Assembly: GCA_045106555.1 (NCBI GenBank)
Contig: JBGCET010000044.1
Span: 3,232 to 67,231, forward strand
Direction of reading: 5' to 3'
DNA length: 64,000 bases
Origin: JANQOZ01 sp045106555
GTDB taxonomy: Bacteria; Pseudomonadota; Gammaproteobacteria; Xanthomonadales; SZUA-38
The first letter of the stretch is position 1, and every line of letters starts with the position of its first letter. Made by a program: the position numbers and the translations under genes. Below, one piece after another: positions 16,513 through 25,171 of this stretch. The notes under the pieces were generated by a model. The model saw only the letters and a list, made by a program, of their open reading frames with translations. It had not been told where the DNA came from and made no database searches.

Positions 16513-17349
16513 TCAGTGACGTTTTTTGCGGTCTTCGGGAATGGACACCTGGCCCGCGACATTTTTGTGGCTGATTCCGCCATTGCCGTCCCGCTCGACG
16601 GTAAAACTGCCTCGCACATCGGCAATCTGAATGCCGCCGGAGGCATCTTCTTGGATATAAACATCGCCAGCCACCTCGCGGATATCAATGCTGCCAGAGC
16701 CGTCTTCCTCAATCATCACATTGGCCAGTACATTGCGGATAGTGATTCCGCCAGAGCCGTCTTCCTCGATCAATACGTCGGATTCGGCGTCAGTAATCTT
16801 GATCCCCCCCGAACCGTCGTTGATCAAAATATCCCCGCCAATCTGACTCAGATCCAGATTGCCTGATCCATCCTCGACAGATACGTCACCGCTGATTCGA
16901 TTGACGACCAGATGACCTGAGCCATCGTCCACCAGCAGCGAAGCAACCTGACTGATCGTCGAATGACCGCTGCCGTCGTTCACCTCCAGCGCGAAGCGCT
17001 CGGGAACCTGAATTTCCAGAGTGATGGAGGCATAGCTGTTGTTGCCCCAGGACCAGCCACTTTTTTCCTGGCGGGTTTTAACCATGAGCGTATCGCCTCG
17101 GGTGCGATGGTCTAGCAACAGACTGTCCAGACGTTTTTGACTGGATGCACAGGCGGTGGCTACCACCTCAACCTGGGTCGCTTTAGCAACCCCAACAATC
17201 GTCAGGCTTCCGGCGCCCGCGCTGAGATCCAATTGGCTCAGGGCATCGGCATCAGCGGTAAAGTCCAGGGATTTGGTGTACTCACAGTAATCTTTGGCGG
17301 TAGCGCTGGCGGCAACCAGCAGGCCGGCAAGGCCGATAAACGTTTTCAT
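16513..17349 (-). CDS. exported DUF4097-like beta-helix protein with DGSG repeats
   Basis: A 278-residue protein with a short signal peptide (MKTFIGLAGLLVAASATA). It has a globular N-terminal half with two cysteines that may pair, and from about residue 124 to 270 eight imperfect repeats of 19-20 residues. Each begins with [ED]DGSG and continues with alternating hydrophobics (for example GGITIRNVLANVMIE). Regular Gly/Asp turns with alternating hydrophobics are typical of right-handed beta-solenoids such as DUF4097/DUF2807 proteins. It is probably periplasmic or surface-exposed. The DNA repeats are also similar (several copies of a GGATGGCTCAGG-like pattern on the coding strand), so copy number may vary by slippage. 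Function is unknown. Confidence 0.75.
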   Translation of the reverse strand: MKTFIGLAGLLVAASATAKDYCEYTKSLDFTADADALSQLDLSAGAGSLTIVGVAKATQVEVVATACASSQKRLDSLLLDHRTRGDTLMVKTRQEKSGWSWGNNSYASITLEIQVPERFALEVNDGSGHSTISQVASLLVDDGSGHLVVNRISGDVSVEDGSGNLDLSQIGGDILINDGSGGIKITDAESDVLIEEDGSGGITIRNVLANVMIEEDGSGSIDIREVAGDVYIQEDASGGIQIADVRGSFTVERDGNGGISHKNVAGQVSIPEDRKKRH

Positions 17350-17495
17350 AAGAAGCTCCCGTTTTGGTGATCTGTTGCAGGTCTAGACGTTGGTTGGACG
17401 GCATTTGTTACACAAAGGTTTATAGCCCCCGTGAATATTGAAATACAAAAGGGTTAGCGCGGAAAGGCCGATTGGTCAGGGGTAACTTCACATCT

Positions 17496-17517
17496 GGAGG
17501 CCAAGGCCTCCTATAAT
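17496..17517 (+). promoter_or_regulatory. promoter of the SufT-family gene with a palindrome in the spacer
   Basis: A perfect -10 hexamer TATAAT (17512-17517) lies 27 nt before the SufT-family start. Directly upstream, where the -35/-10 spacer falls, is the 16-bp perfect palindrome GGAGGCCAAGGCCTCC (17496-17511). The -35 itself is poor, which suggests the palindrome is an operator for an activator or repressor. A similar GGCCAAGCCTCCTAT occurs at about 37541-37555 before nudC. Confidence 0.5.
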
Positions 17518-17544
17518 GGCCAGGTTTTCAGACGCGAACGACCC

Positions 17545-18096
17545 ATGTACAGCCATAACAGCGAGCCCATCAAGCTGGAGCGGGACTGCCCGGCCATCAT
17601 TGTTCCGGCAGGCGATGAAGTCACCTTGCCAGCAGGAACCATCGGATACATCACCCAGCAACTGGGCGGAAGTTTCACCGTGTTTGTCGAAGGTAATCTA
17701 TTTCGCATCGACGGTCTTGACGCTGACGCACTGGGCAAAGAGCCGTTGCCCAGGCCCCAGCTACCGGAAGGGGCGTCGGACGACGACTTTGAGGAGTTGG
17801 TTTGGACCCAGCTGGGCACCTGTTACGACCCGGAGATACCGGTCAATATTGCCGACCTGGGTCTTATCTACCGCTGTGACATCGATAAGGTTGACGATGG
17901 CGATCGGCGCATTGAGGTCGACATGACCCTCACGGCTCCGGGTTGCGGCATGGGCGATATTTTGGTGGCTGATGTACGCAGCAAGCTGATTATTATTCCC
18001 ACTGTCAGCGTGGTAGACGTTGAGCTGGTATTCGATCCACCCTGGAACCAAAGCATGATGACCGAGGCCGCGCGCCTGGAAGTAGGGATGTTTTAA
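17545..18096 (+). CDS. sufT: SufT-family iron-sulfur cluster assembly protein
   Basis: A 183-residue protein of the SufT type. A short N-terminal extension (about 1-75, with the LPAGTIGYITQQLGGSFTV segment) precedes a MIP18/DUF59 domain (VWTQLGTCYDPEIPVNIADLG, then LTAPGCGMGDILVADVR with the reactive cysteine). SufT proteins are accessory Fe-S maturation factors. The gene stands apart from a suf operon here and is followed 2 bp later by a peptidase gene. The start ATG 17545 keeps the N-terminal domain complete. Confidence 0.88.
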   Translation: MYSHNSEPIKLERDCPAIIVPAGDEVTLPAGTIGYITQQLGGSFTVFVEGNLFRIDGLDADALGKEPLPRPQLPEGASDDDFEELVWTQLGTCYDPEIPVNIADLGLIYRCDIDKVDDGDRRIEVDMTLTAPGCGMGDILVADVRSKLIIIPTVSVVDVELVFDPPWNQSMMTEAARLEVGMF

Positions 18097-18098
18097 CC

Positions 18099-19517
18099 AT
18101 GGTAGAGGCAATGAAACGAACACTGTTTGGACTAATCTTGGCGTTGTCGAGCCAACTAACGGTAGCGCAAAACACGTTTGATCAGGCGGTGTTGACCCAA
18201 GCGGCTGAACTGCGTGACCGAGCCAGTGAAGCATCGTTAGGTATTGAGATTCTTGAAAGCCTCACCACCGAGGTAGGCCCGCGAATGGCCGGCTCGCCAG
18301 CCGATGCCCGCGCGGTGTCCTGGGCTCAGGCCAAATTTCAGGAGTTGGGCTTTGACCGCGTCACCCTGGAGCCCGTTACCTTTCCGGCCTGGCGTCGGGG
18401 TATCGAGCAAGCAAGGGTTGTTTCGCCCTTTGCCCAAAAGCTTGTGGTGACGGCTTTGGGTGGCAGTATCGCCACTGATGGTGAACTCAACGCAAAGGTG
18501 GCCCACTTCCCCACTCTGGCCGATTTGAAGGCTGCGCCGGACAACAGCTTGAAAGGCAAAATTGTATTCATCAGCAACCGCATGGAGCGTTTCCGCAACG
18601 GCATGGGTTACGGCCAGGCAGTCGCTGCCCGCAGCAGCGGCGCCGTCACCGCAGCCCAGAAGGGTGCCAGCGCGATATTAATTCGTTCCATCGGCACCGA
18701 TAAGGACCGGTTGCCTCACACGGGGAACATGTCCTACTCCCTGGATGTACGCCGAATCCCCGCGGCCGCTCTTTCCAATCCCGATGCCGACCTGTTGGTT
18801 AATATGGTGAAGCGGGGTAACCCGGTAGAGGTTGGACTGACCTTGACCAGCCGTTGGGACGGCGATTACACCAGTCACAATGTCATCGGCGATATTCTGG
18901 GCAGTGAAAAGCCCGACGAGTATGTGGTGATTGGCGGCCACCTGGATTCCTGGGATTTAGGCACTGGTGCTATTGACGATGGGGCCGGCTGCGCCATCAC
19001 GATGGCGGCTGCCAGCCTGATTGGTAGCCTGGATGAAGCGCCCAAACGCACAATCCGGGTGATTCTGTACGCCAATGAGGAACAGGGTTTGTATGGCGCC
19101 CGGGCCTACCAGCAGGCCCATCTCACCGAAATGGATCGCCATATCATAGGCGCTGAATCCGATTTTGGAGCCGGCCCGATTTACCAGTTTTCTTCCAGAG
19201 TGAAACCCTCTGCGTTGGCGCTGGTGGACCAAATGTCCCAAGTACTGGCGCCCCTGGGCATAGTGCGCGGAAACAACAATGCTGGCGGCGGACCGGATCT
19301 TGTGCCGATGCGCCGGGCGGGCATGGCGGTAGCCACACTGCATCAGGACGGCACCGACTACTTTGATTACCACCACACGGCTAATGACACTTTGGATAAA
19401 GTGAATCCAGAGCATCTTTCTCAAAACGTCGCGGCTTACACCGTATTTGCCTACCTGGCGGCCCAGGCCCCAGGAGATTTCGGCTTCAGACTCGGATTGG
19501 AAAGTGACAGTGAATAA
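18099..19517 (+). CDS. exported M28-family zinc aminopeptidase with PA domain
   Basis: A 472-residue peptidase. A signal peptide (LFGLILALSSQLTVAQ) and a pro-region precede a protease-associated insert (about 120-230; GKIVFISNRMERF, RIPAAALSNPDA). The M28 catalytic core carries zinc ligands and catalytic residues in HLDSWD, DDGAGC, NEEQGLYGA, ESDFGA and HHTANDT. Such enzymes release amino acids or dipeptides from peptides in the periplasm. ATG 18099 and ATG 18111 are both possible; the second gives a more usual signal peptide beginning MKRTLF. The end overlaps the next metallopeptidase gene by 8 bp, so the two secreted peptidases are translationally linked. Confidence 0.9.
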   Translation: MVEAMKRTLFGLILALSSQLTVAQNTFDQAVLTQAAELRDRASEASLGIEILESLTTEVGPRMAGSPADARAVSWAQAKFQELGFDRVTLEPVTFPAWRRGIEQARVVSPFAQKLVVTALGGSIATDGELNAKVAHFPTLADLKAAPDNSLKGKIVFISNRMERFRNGMGYGQAVAARSSGAVTAAQKGASAILIRSIGTDKDRLPHTGNMSYSLDVRRIPAAALSNPDADLLVNMVKRGNPVEVGLTLTSRWDGDYTSHNVIGDILGSEKPDEYVVIGGHLDSWDLGTGAIDDGAGCAITMAAASLIGSLDEAPKRTIRVILYANEEQGLYGARAYQQAHLTEMDRHIIGAESDFGAGPIYQFSSRVKPSALALVDQMSQVLAPLGIVRGNNNAGGGPDLVPMRRAGMAVATLHQDGTDYFDYHHTANDTLDKVNPEHLSQNVAAYTVFAYLAAQAPGDFGFRLGLESDSE

Positions 19518-21897
19518 GATCATCAAGACACCCTTTTTTCTGCTGGTAATGTTGCTTGTCGGCGCATTGCCGAACGCGGCTCAGGCCGATCGAGCCAGTG
19601 AATTGGAAGGCGCCACTGCCATCGACGGGTTCCTGCCCCTGTGGTGGGATGCCGACAAGGGCCGAGTGCTGGCAGACATTAACCAGTTTGAACAGGACAT
19701 GCTGTATCTGGTGTCCCTGCCTACCGGTGTGGGATCCAACGATATTGGTCTTGACCGTGGTCAGCTGAGCGAAACGCGAGTTGTTTTTTTCCGTCGCAGT
19801 GGACCCAAGGTGTTGCTTGTTCAGCGCAACCTGGGTTTTCGCGCCAATTCTGAAAACCCCGACGAACGCCGCGCGGTGCGCGAAGCGTTCGCTGAGAGCG
19901 TGCTGGCGGGCCTGAAGGTGTTGGCCAGTGACGACGACAAGGTGCTGGTGGACATGACGCCGCTGTTGACCCGCGACGCCTACGGCGTTGCGGTGAGACT
20001 CGCCGCCATGGAGGAGGGCACCTTCAGCGTGGACGCAGATCGATCCGCGCCCGATCCCGCCATGCTCAAGAGCTTTCCAGAAAATACGCTGATGGAATCC
20101 TGGATCACCCTGGCCGGATCCAAACCCGGCGCTCAGGTAAGGAGTGTGGTTCCCACCGCCGATTCGCTGACGGTGAAAACCCGCCACGAATTTATTCAGC
20201 TGCCGGACGAACAGTTTCCGCTGCGCACCTATCATCCGCGCTCAGGCCATTGGTCGGTAACCTATCGTGATTACGCCGCCGGACTGGATGAGTCCGTGGC
20301 CAAGCATTTGATTGTGCGCCATCGACTGGAAAAGAAAGACCCTACGGCGGCCATCAGTGAGGCGGTAGAACCGTTGGTGTACTACGTGGATCGCGGCGCT
20401 CCCGAGCCAGTGCGCTCAGCACTGGTGGAAGGCGCAAGCTGGTGGAACCAGGCGTTTGAGGCGGCAGGGTTTCGCAATGCCTTTCAGGTCAAGATACTGC
20501 CCGAGGGGGCTGATCCACTGGATATTCGCTACAACGTGATTCAATGGGTGCATCGCTCCACCCGAGGTTGGTCCTACGGCTGGGGCATTATCGACCCCCG
20601 CACTGGCGAAATTCTCAAAGGTCACGTCAGCCTGGGATCATTGCGAGTTCGTCAGGACATGCTGATTGCCCAAGGCTTAACAGCGCCCTTTGGCCCTGAT
20701 GGTGACGGCGGTGTGGCCGCCCGCGAGATGGCTCTGGCAAGATTGCGCCAGCTCTCGGCCCACGAGGTCGGACACACTCTGGGTTTGGCGCATAATTTCG
20801 CCTCCAGTGCCCAGGCAGATGCCTCGGTTATGGATTATCCCCACCCCAATGTCATGTTGGGTGCCGACGGCAGCATTGATCTGTCAGGCGCTTACGATCG
20901 TGACATTGGCGAATGGGACAAGCTGGCCATCAATTACGGTTATCGAGTGTATGCCAACGAAAGCGCGGAACAAGCCGGGCTGGCGGCGACGCTAACCGAG
21001 GCAACCGAGAGAGGACTGCGGTTTATCTCTGATCCCGAAGTGCGGGGGCCCGCCACCGCTCATGCCGGAGCTCACCTGTGGGACAACGGTGCCGACGTAC
21101 TGGAGCGTTTTACTCAGCTTAGTGACGTAAGAAGAACGGCACTGGGCCAATTTTCGCCCAGCGTGATTCGCCAGGGCCGCCCCCTCGCCACCCTGGAAGA
21201 GGCTCTGGTGCCAACCTATTTGCTGCATCGTTTCCAGGCTGAGGCAGTAACTAAGCTCATTGGCGGCGTGGACTACAGCTACTCACTGCGCGGTGATGCT
21301 GACGCTACGATTACTGTGATCCCAGCATCCCAGCAGCGCGATGCATTGGAAGCGCTATTGGCTGCCCTCGCGCCCTCTGAGCTGACCCTGCCAACTGATC
21401 TGCTCCCCAGCCTGTTGCCGCCATCTTATGGTGATGGCCGAACCCGGGAGTACTTCACCCATCGCACCGCTAACCAGTTTGATCAAGCCGCCCCAGCCCG
21501 CGCTCTGGCTCAGTTGATTACCCAAATGGTGCTGGAACCCGGCCGCCTGCAGCGGGTGTATCAGCAGGCCAATCTGGATGCGGCCCAGCTGTCTCTGAAC
21601 GATCTGCTAAATCAGTACACGGAAGCCTTAATCGTGCCTGCCGGCGCTAGAGATGCCAATATGATCACTACCGAGGTTGCCTGGGTGGCTTTGCGCGAAC
21701 TCCAGCGTTTGGCCGTCAGCGGAGCCCCCGACCCTGTGGCCATGGCCAGCCGCAACATCCTTTCGGATTTAACCCGCCAACTACGCAGAGGCCCCCAGGC
21801 AGAACAAATGAGCGAAGAAATCCAGCGCTTCCTTGCAGAACCCAATGCAGACAGTTTGCCACCAAGAATTACCGTCCCCCCAGGCTCCCCCATCTAG
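19510..21897 (+). CDS. exported zinc metalloprotease (DUF5117/DUF5118-type)
   Basis: About 795 residues. A signal peptide (MNKIIKTPFFLLVMLLVGAL) is followed by a DUF5117-like N-terminal domain (FLPLWWDADKGRVLADI, LPTGVGSNDIGLDRGQ). A metzincin-like catalytic centre, LSAHEVGHTLGLAHNF, sits around residue 418 (HExxHxxGxxH), and a long C-terminal helical domain follows. The start is GTG 19510, 6 nt after GGAAAG and overlapping the M28 gene by 8 bp. The ORF opens earlier at 19447, but those residues would put 21 residues in front of the signal peptide. It probably degrades extracytoplasmic protein together with the upstream aminopeptidase. Confidence 0.88.
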   Translation: MNKIIKTPFFLLVMLLVGALPNAAQADRASELEGATAIDGFLPLWWDADKGRVLADINQFEQDMLYLVSLPTGVGSNDIGLDRGQLSETRVVFFRRSGPKVLLVQRNLGFRANSENPDERRAVREAFAESVLAGLKVLASDDDKVLVDMTPLLTRDAYGVAVRLAAMEEGTFSVDADRSAPDPAMLKSFPENTLMESWITLAGSKPGAQVRSVVPTADSLTVKTRHEFIQLPDEQFPLRTYHPRSGHWSVTYRDYAAGLDESVAKHLIVRHRLEKKDPTAAISEAVEPLVYYVDRGAPEPVRSALVEGASWWNQAFEAAGFRNAFQVKILPEGADPLDIRYNVIQWVHRSTRGWSYGWGIIDPRTGEILKGHVSLGSLRVRQDMLIAQGLTAPFGPDGDGGVAAREMALARLRQLSAHEVGHTLGLAHNFASSAQADASVMDYPHPNVMLGADGSIDLSGAYDRDIGEWDKLAINYGYRVYANESAEQAGLAATLTEATERGLRFISDPEVRGPATAHAGAHLWDNGADVLERFTQLSDVRRTALGQFSPSVIRQGRPLATLEEALVPTYLLHRFQAEAVTKLIGGVDYSYSLRGDADATITVIPASQQRDALEALLAALAPSELTLPTDLLPSLLPPSYGDGRTREYFTHRTANQFDQAAPARALAQLITQMVLEPGRLQRVYQQANLDAAQLSLNDLLNQYTEALIVPAGARDANMITTEVAWVALRELQRLAVSGAPDPVAMASRNILSDLTRQLRRGPQAEQMSEEIQRFLAEPNADSLPPRITVPPGSPI

Positions 21898-21925
21898 TCC
21901 CCCAACAAAAAAAACTACAGAGTCA

Positions 21926-22014
21926 GAGGCGCGGACCGGTTCTAGGTCCTCAAGCGGAGTAAAACGGACCGAAGGGAGTCATCCGCTTGAGGACCTAAAA
22001 CCGGTCCGCGCCTC
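21926..22014 (+). repeat. conserved-loop hairpin, copy C
   Basis: A 33-bp inverted repeat with one mismatch (21926-21958 against 21982-22014) encloses the 23-nt loop 21959-21981, core AAACGGACCGAAGGGAG, the same subtype as copy A. The outer and inner ends of its arms also match copy A. It lies 28 bp after the metalloprotease stop and has no T-tract. The remaining gap to pepQ (22015-22204) holds a small hairpin (AATTGCC/GGCAATT) and a doubled CAGAGTCCGC, but no gene that I can support. Confidence 0.9.
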
Positions 22015-22204
22015 GTGCTATTGGCACCCACACTTCCAATTGCCGCGCGCGCCCAAGGCAATTTCGATCCAACAGCGGCCGCCACTGGCCCCTTGCAGGA
22101 ATGCTACGCACCTCCAGAGTCCGCCCAGAGTCCGCTTAACTTCCTAGAGACCTGTAGCGATCGCTGCCTTAGGCTTTCCTCAAGTCACCTGCTCTAGGCT
22201 CGGG

Positions 22205-23536
22205 TCAATCTTTTAGCGAAGCGAACGCGTCCCGTGTGAGGTTTTCTGGCGGTCCGCTTTCCTGGGCTACCACGTCGTCTTCAATACGGATGCCGCCATA
22301 GGGCAGGAACTGTTCCACCCGTTTCCAATTAACCTTGGTGCCGTGGTCGCTGTGTTTTAGTTCATCGAGCAGCTGGGGTATGAAGTACAGCCCAGGTTCG
22401 ATGGTGACCACATAGCCCGCTTCCAGTGTTCGGGTTGTTCTGAGGAACGGGTGGCTGGCCGGCGGTGCCTGGTCGCCGCCGTCGGGTCCGGCCTGGTGGC
22501 CGCCGACGTCGTGGACCTGCAGGCCAATCAGGTGACCGAGGCCGTGTGGCAGGAAAGTGCTGGTGATGCGGTGTTCGATCATCTCCTGAGCTGGCATGTT
22601 GACCACGTCAAAAGCCTCCAGGAGTTCAGCCACATGGCGGTGGCAGTCGATATGCAGGTCAGGGTAGCTGGCGCCGGCTCTCACGTCGTCCACCATCTGG
22701 AGTTGACGCGCTTCCATGGCTGATACCAGTTCGCCAAAGTCGCTACCCGGTTCGGCGTAGGTACGGGTGATATCGCTGGCATACCCGTCGCAAATAGCGC
22801 CAGCGTCGATCAGGAAGCTGTGCCGTGGGCCGCTCTTATCCCGGGATAGGTTTTGATAGTGCAAGACCGCCGCATGGTCGTTCAGAGCGATGATGTTGTT
22901 GTAGGGCAGCTCTTTTTCGGCGTGCTGACAGGCGGCGATGTATTTAAGGTGGATTTCGTACTCGCTGTCGCCATTTTCGAACGCGGACGCTGCTGTTTGG
23001 TGGGCTCTGGCACCGCTGCGTGACGCGCTGCGCATCAGGTCCAGTTCGTAGTCACTTTTGGCTGCGCGCCGCCAGTGAAGTCGATTAACCAGAGTCTGAG
23101 GATTGATGTCAGCGAAGGACCAATCTGGCGGATTTTCTCCAATAACAGCGCAGCGAGACAGGTCTGCAGGCAAAGCGGCTCTTGCCGCCTTTTCGTTACC
23201 GGTGACTACGATGTCAAAGTGTTCGGTCCATACGCCCTGGGGATCGGAGGGCGGCAGGTGCCAGTAGTCTTCGGGCTGATGGTAAATTAACTGGGGTTTT
23301 TGGCCCGGTCGCACAACCACCCAGCTCTCGGGATGTTGCTCCAAGGGCAACCACCAGAGGAAATGGGGGTTAGCCTTAAAGGGGAAGTGGTAGTCGTCTA
23401 GAAAGGCAATTTTTGGGCTGCCCGCGTAAATTGCCAGTGAATCAAATCCCAGCCCCTGGAGGGCGGATTCATGAAGCTGGCAAAGCTGCTGGTGATGACT
23501 GGCGTATCGTTCCGCGGTACTTGAAGTGTCGGTCAT
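22205..23536 (-). CDS. pepQ: Xaa-Pro dipeptidase
   Basis: A 443-residue M24B peptidase of the PepQ type, which cleaves X-Pro dipeptides. The N-terminal creatinase-like domain (about 1-160) is followed by the pita-bread domain. Its metal ligands are visible in SFLIDAGAICDGYASDITRT, the HGLGHLIGLQVHDVGG segment, TIEPGLYF and GGIRIEDDVV. Length matches the E. coli enzyme (443). The start ATG at 23536 is clear. It is convergent with the metalloprotease gene and separated from it by hairpin C. Confidence 0.95.
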   Translation of the reverse strand: MTDTSSTAERYASHHQQLCQLHESALQGLGFDSLAIYAGSPKIAFLDDYHFPFKANPHFLWWLPLEQHPESWVVVRPGQKPQLIYHQPEDYWHLPPSDPQGVWTEHFDIVVTGNEKAARAALPADLSRCAVIGENPPDWSFADINPQTLVNRLHWRRAAKSDYELDLMRSASRSGARAHQTAASAFENGDSEYEIHLKYIAACQHAEKELPYNNIIALNDHAAVLHYQNLSRDKSGPRHSFLIDAGAICDGYASDITRTYAEPGSDFGELVSAMEARQLQMVDDVRAGASYPDLHIDCHRHVAELLEAFDVVNMPAQEMIEHRITSTFLPHGLGHLIGLQVHDVGGHQAGPDGGDQAPPASHPFLRTTRTLEAGYVVTIEPGLYFIPQLLDELKHSDHGTKVNWKRVEQFLPYGGIRIEDDVVAQESGPPENLTRDAFASLKD

Positions 23537-23593
23537 GAGGGGGTGTCCAAAAGAGTCCCAGGCATTATAACCAGACAGTCCACAGGTGACGGG

Positions 23594-24694
23594 TCAGTGG
23601 TGCAGTTCTTGCAGAATGTTCAGGCAGTCGGGAGATTTGGCAGGATAGTGCAGGCGGGACGCGAGCTCGGCGTCCATGCTGACACAGCCATCGGGTTCTA
23701 TGATGAGCAGGTGAGTCAGCCCCATCGAGCGGGCGATGACCATGGCGTTGTCCGGGCCCGCGACTATCAGCGCGGTCGCCCCGGCGTCTGCAACGGCGCC
23801 AGTGCTGGCGATAGCGGTAGCGCTTAGCACGTCCATTGCGGGCTTGCCGGTTCGTGGATCCAAAATATGAGCGTATCGTTCACCTTCATGCTGGCCGTAA
23901 CGGGCATACCCTCCTGAGGTGAAAACGCTTTCGTCTCCGCGAAGCTCCAGCAGTGCCAGCGGCGAGGTCTGGCTGGGGTTGCGAATGGCGATTCGCCACG
24001 GTTGCGGTTTGGCGCCGAAACCGCGCAGGTCACCACCGGCGTTCACCAGGCCATAGGCAACGCCCTGGCGTTTCATCAATGACGTCACCTGGTCTACAGC
24101 TGCGCCTTTGCCGATGCCCCCCAGATCAATTTTGACCGCGGGATTGTTGCTGCTAACGCAGTCTGACCCCAGGTCTACATCCATCATGCTGGGACGCTGC
24201 TGGATTAAAATCTGCAGGTCCGCTGCCGCAGGTGGCGCTGAGGTGAGTGGATATTCACTGGTGTGAAACCCCCAAGCCTTGATCAATCCGCCGGTGGCGG
24301 CATTAAACAATCCGCCACTGCGTTTTTCGGCGTTTTGGGCCTGCTCCAGCACCTCTCGCAGGGGCTGGCTTATGGCAAGGCATTGGTCCTCCTGAAACGC
24401 GCCGTTCAGGGCGGTGAGCATTCCTGGTTCCCACGCATGCCATTGGGTATGAATGTTCTGCAGCGTCTGTTGGACGTTGGCCAAAGTGGCATGGGCGTGA
24501 GCTTCAGTCAGTCCGCCCATTGCGATGGTGACCTCGGTGCCGAGGACGAAGTAGGTGGCTTGGGTAGTTTCGGGTGAGCGCTGGCAGCTGGCTGTTGAGG
24601 CAAGCAGGGCAAACACGCCCAGGATAGTGATTCCCGGGCGACTGACGGAATTACAGCGTGACGACGATGCCTTCCAGTGCCTGCGCATCGTCAT
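23594..24694 (-). CDS. apbE: FAD:protein FMN transferase, ApbE family lipoprotein
   Basis: A 366-residue ApbE-family enzyme, which covalently attaches FMN to Thr/Ser of target flavoproteins such as RnfG/NqrC. A lipobox (LLASTASC) marks a lipoprotein. Core motifs include the flavin/metal region KIDLGGIGKGAAVDQV, GLVNAGGDLRGFG and YAHILDPRTGKP, with a final AxxADAxATAL. The start overlaps the upstream PilZ gene by 44 bp, and only ATG 24694 or 24688 precede the signal, so this overlap seems real. The target flavoprotein is not in the window. Confidence 0.92.
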   Translation of the reverse strand: MTMRRHWKASSSRCNSVSRPGITILGVFALLASTASCQRSPETTQATYFVLGTEVTIAMGGLTEAHAHATLANVQQTLQNIHTQWHAWEPGMLTALNGAFQEDQCLAISQPLREVLEQAQNAEKRSGGLFNAATGGLIKAWGFHTSEYPLTSAPPAAADLQILIQQRPSMMDVDLGSDCVSSNNPAVKIDLGGIGKGAAVDQVTSLMKRQGVAYGLVNAGGDLRGFGAKPQPWRIAIRNPSQTSPLALLELRGDESVFTSGGYARYGQHEGERYAHILDPRTGKPAMDVLSATAIASTGAVADAGATALIVAGPDNAMVIARSMGLTHLLIIEPDGCVSMDAELASRLHYPAKSPDCLNILQELHH

Positions 24695-25001
24695 CAGCGA
24701 TGTCTATCACTTCAAAACCCGCCCAGTACGTGCCGGTAGACTCGGCTTCTGAGCACCATAAGCACATGGCGCCCACGTTAAACTGGCGTTCTGGAGCGTC
24801 GCCGACAGGGGGCAGTGAAAAGCCCAGTTGGTACAGGTGGCTTTCGCCCACCTCAGTTTGGCAAATGACCATCATGCCGGAGGACGAAATGTTGCCTATG
24901 TGGCCAATTCGATCGCCGGACATTGAATCAAATACACTGACGAGAGCCGATAGCTCTTTACGTGAAGCCGAGCGTTGTTCGGCCCTTAATTCCTGACTCA
25001 T
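24651..25001 (-). CDS. PilZ-domain protein
   Basis: A small single-domain protein of about 116 residues. It has a PilZ N-terminal basic stretch with RAEQRSASRKE, in place of the usual RxxxR, and the DxSxxG equivalent GNISSSGMMV, followed by a barrel ending FEVIDIADDDAQALEGIV. PilZ domains bind cyclic di-GMP. The arginine spacing is not quite canonical, so binding is probable rather than certain. I chose ATG 25001 (MSQELRAEQR), with AAAAGG about 8 nt upstream, over GTG 25010. It neighbours the DUF1631 gene, and a degenerate GGDEF-EAL protein is encoded 10 kb away. Confidence 0.78.
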   Translation of the reverse strand: MSQELRAEQRSASRKELSALVSVFDSMSGDRIGHIGNISSSGMMVICQTEVGESHLYQLGFSLPPVGDAPERQFNVGAMCLWCSEAESTGTYWAGFEVIDIADDDAQALEGIVVTL

Positions 25002-25171
25002 TGGAGACACCTTTTCCCTGGGTTGTCACCAGCTCCCCCTGGTGAAATGCGAACTGTCTGGCGATTTTGAAACCGGCCAGTCCGTCAAACCAATCTGGAT
25101 TCCTTTCTTTCCGTTTACTTACAAATAGTCCCGTTTGCCAGTGCTTTCGCCATTGTCGACGGCACCGGCAG

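Noticed and set aside
22241..22262. GCGGTCCGCTTTC in the 3' part of pepQ, resembling the reverse of the conserved hairpin loop
   Set aside because: It lies inside coding sequence (ESGPPENL), has no flanking inverted repeat and matches only about 12 nt, so probably chance.
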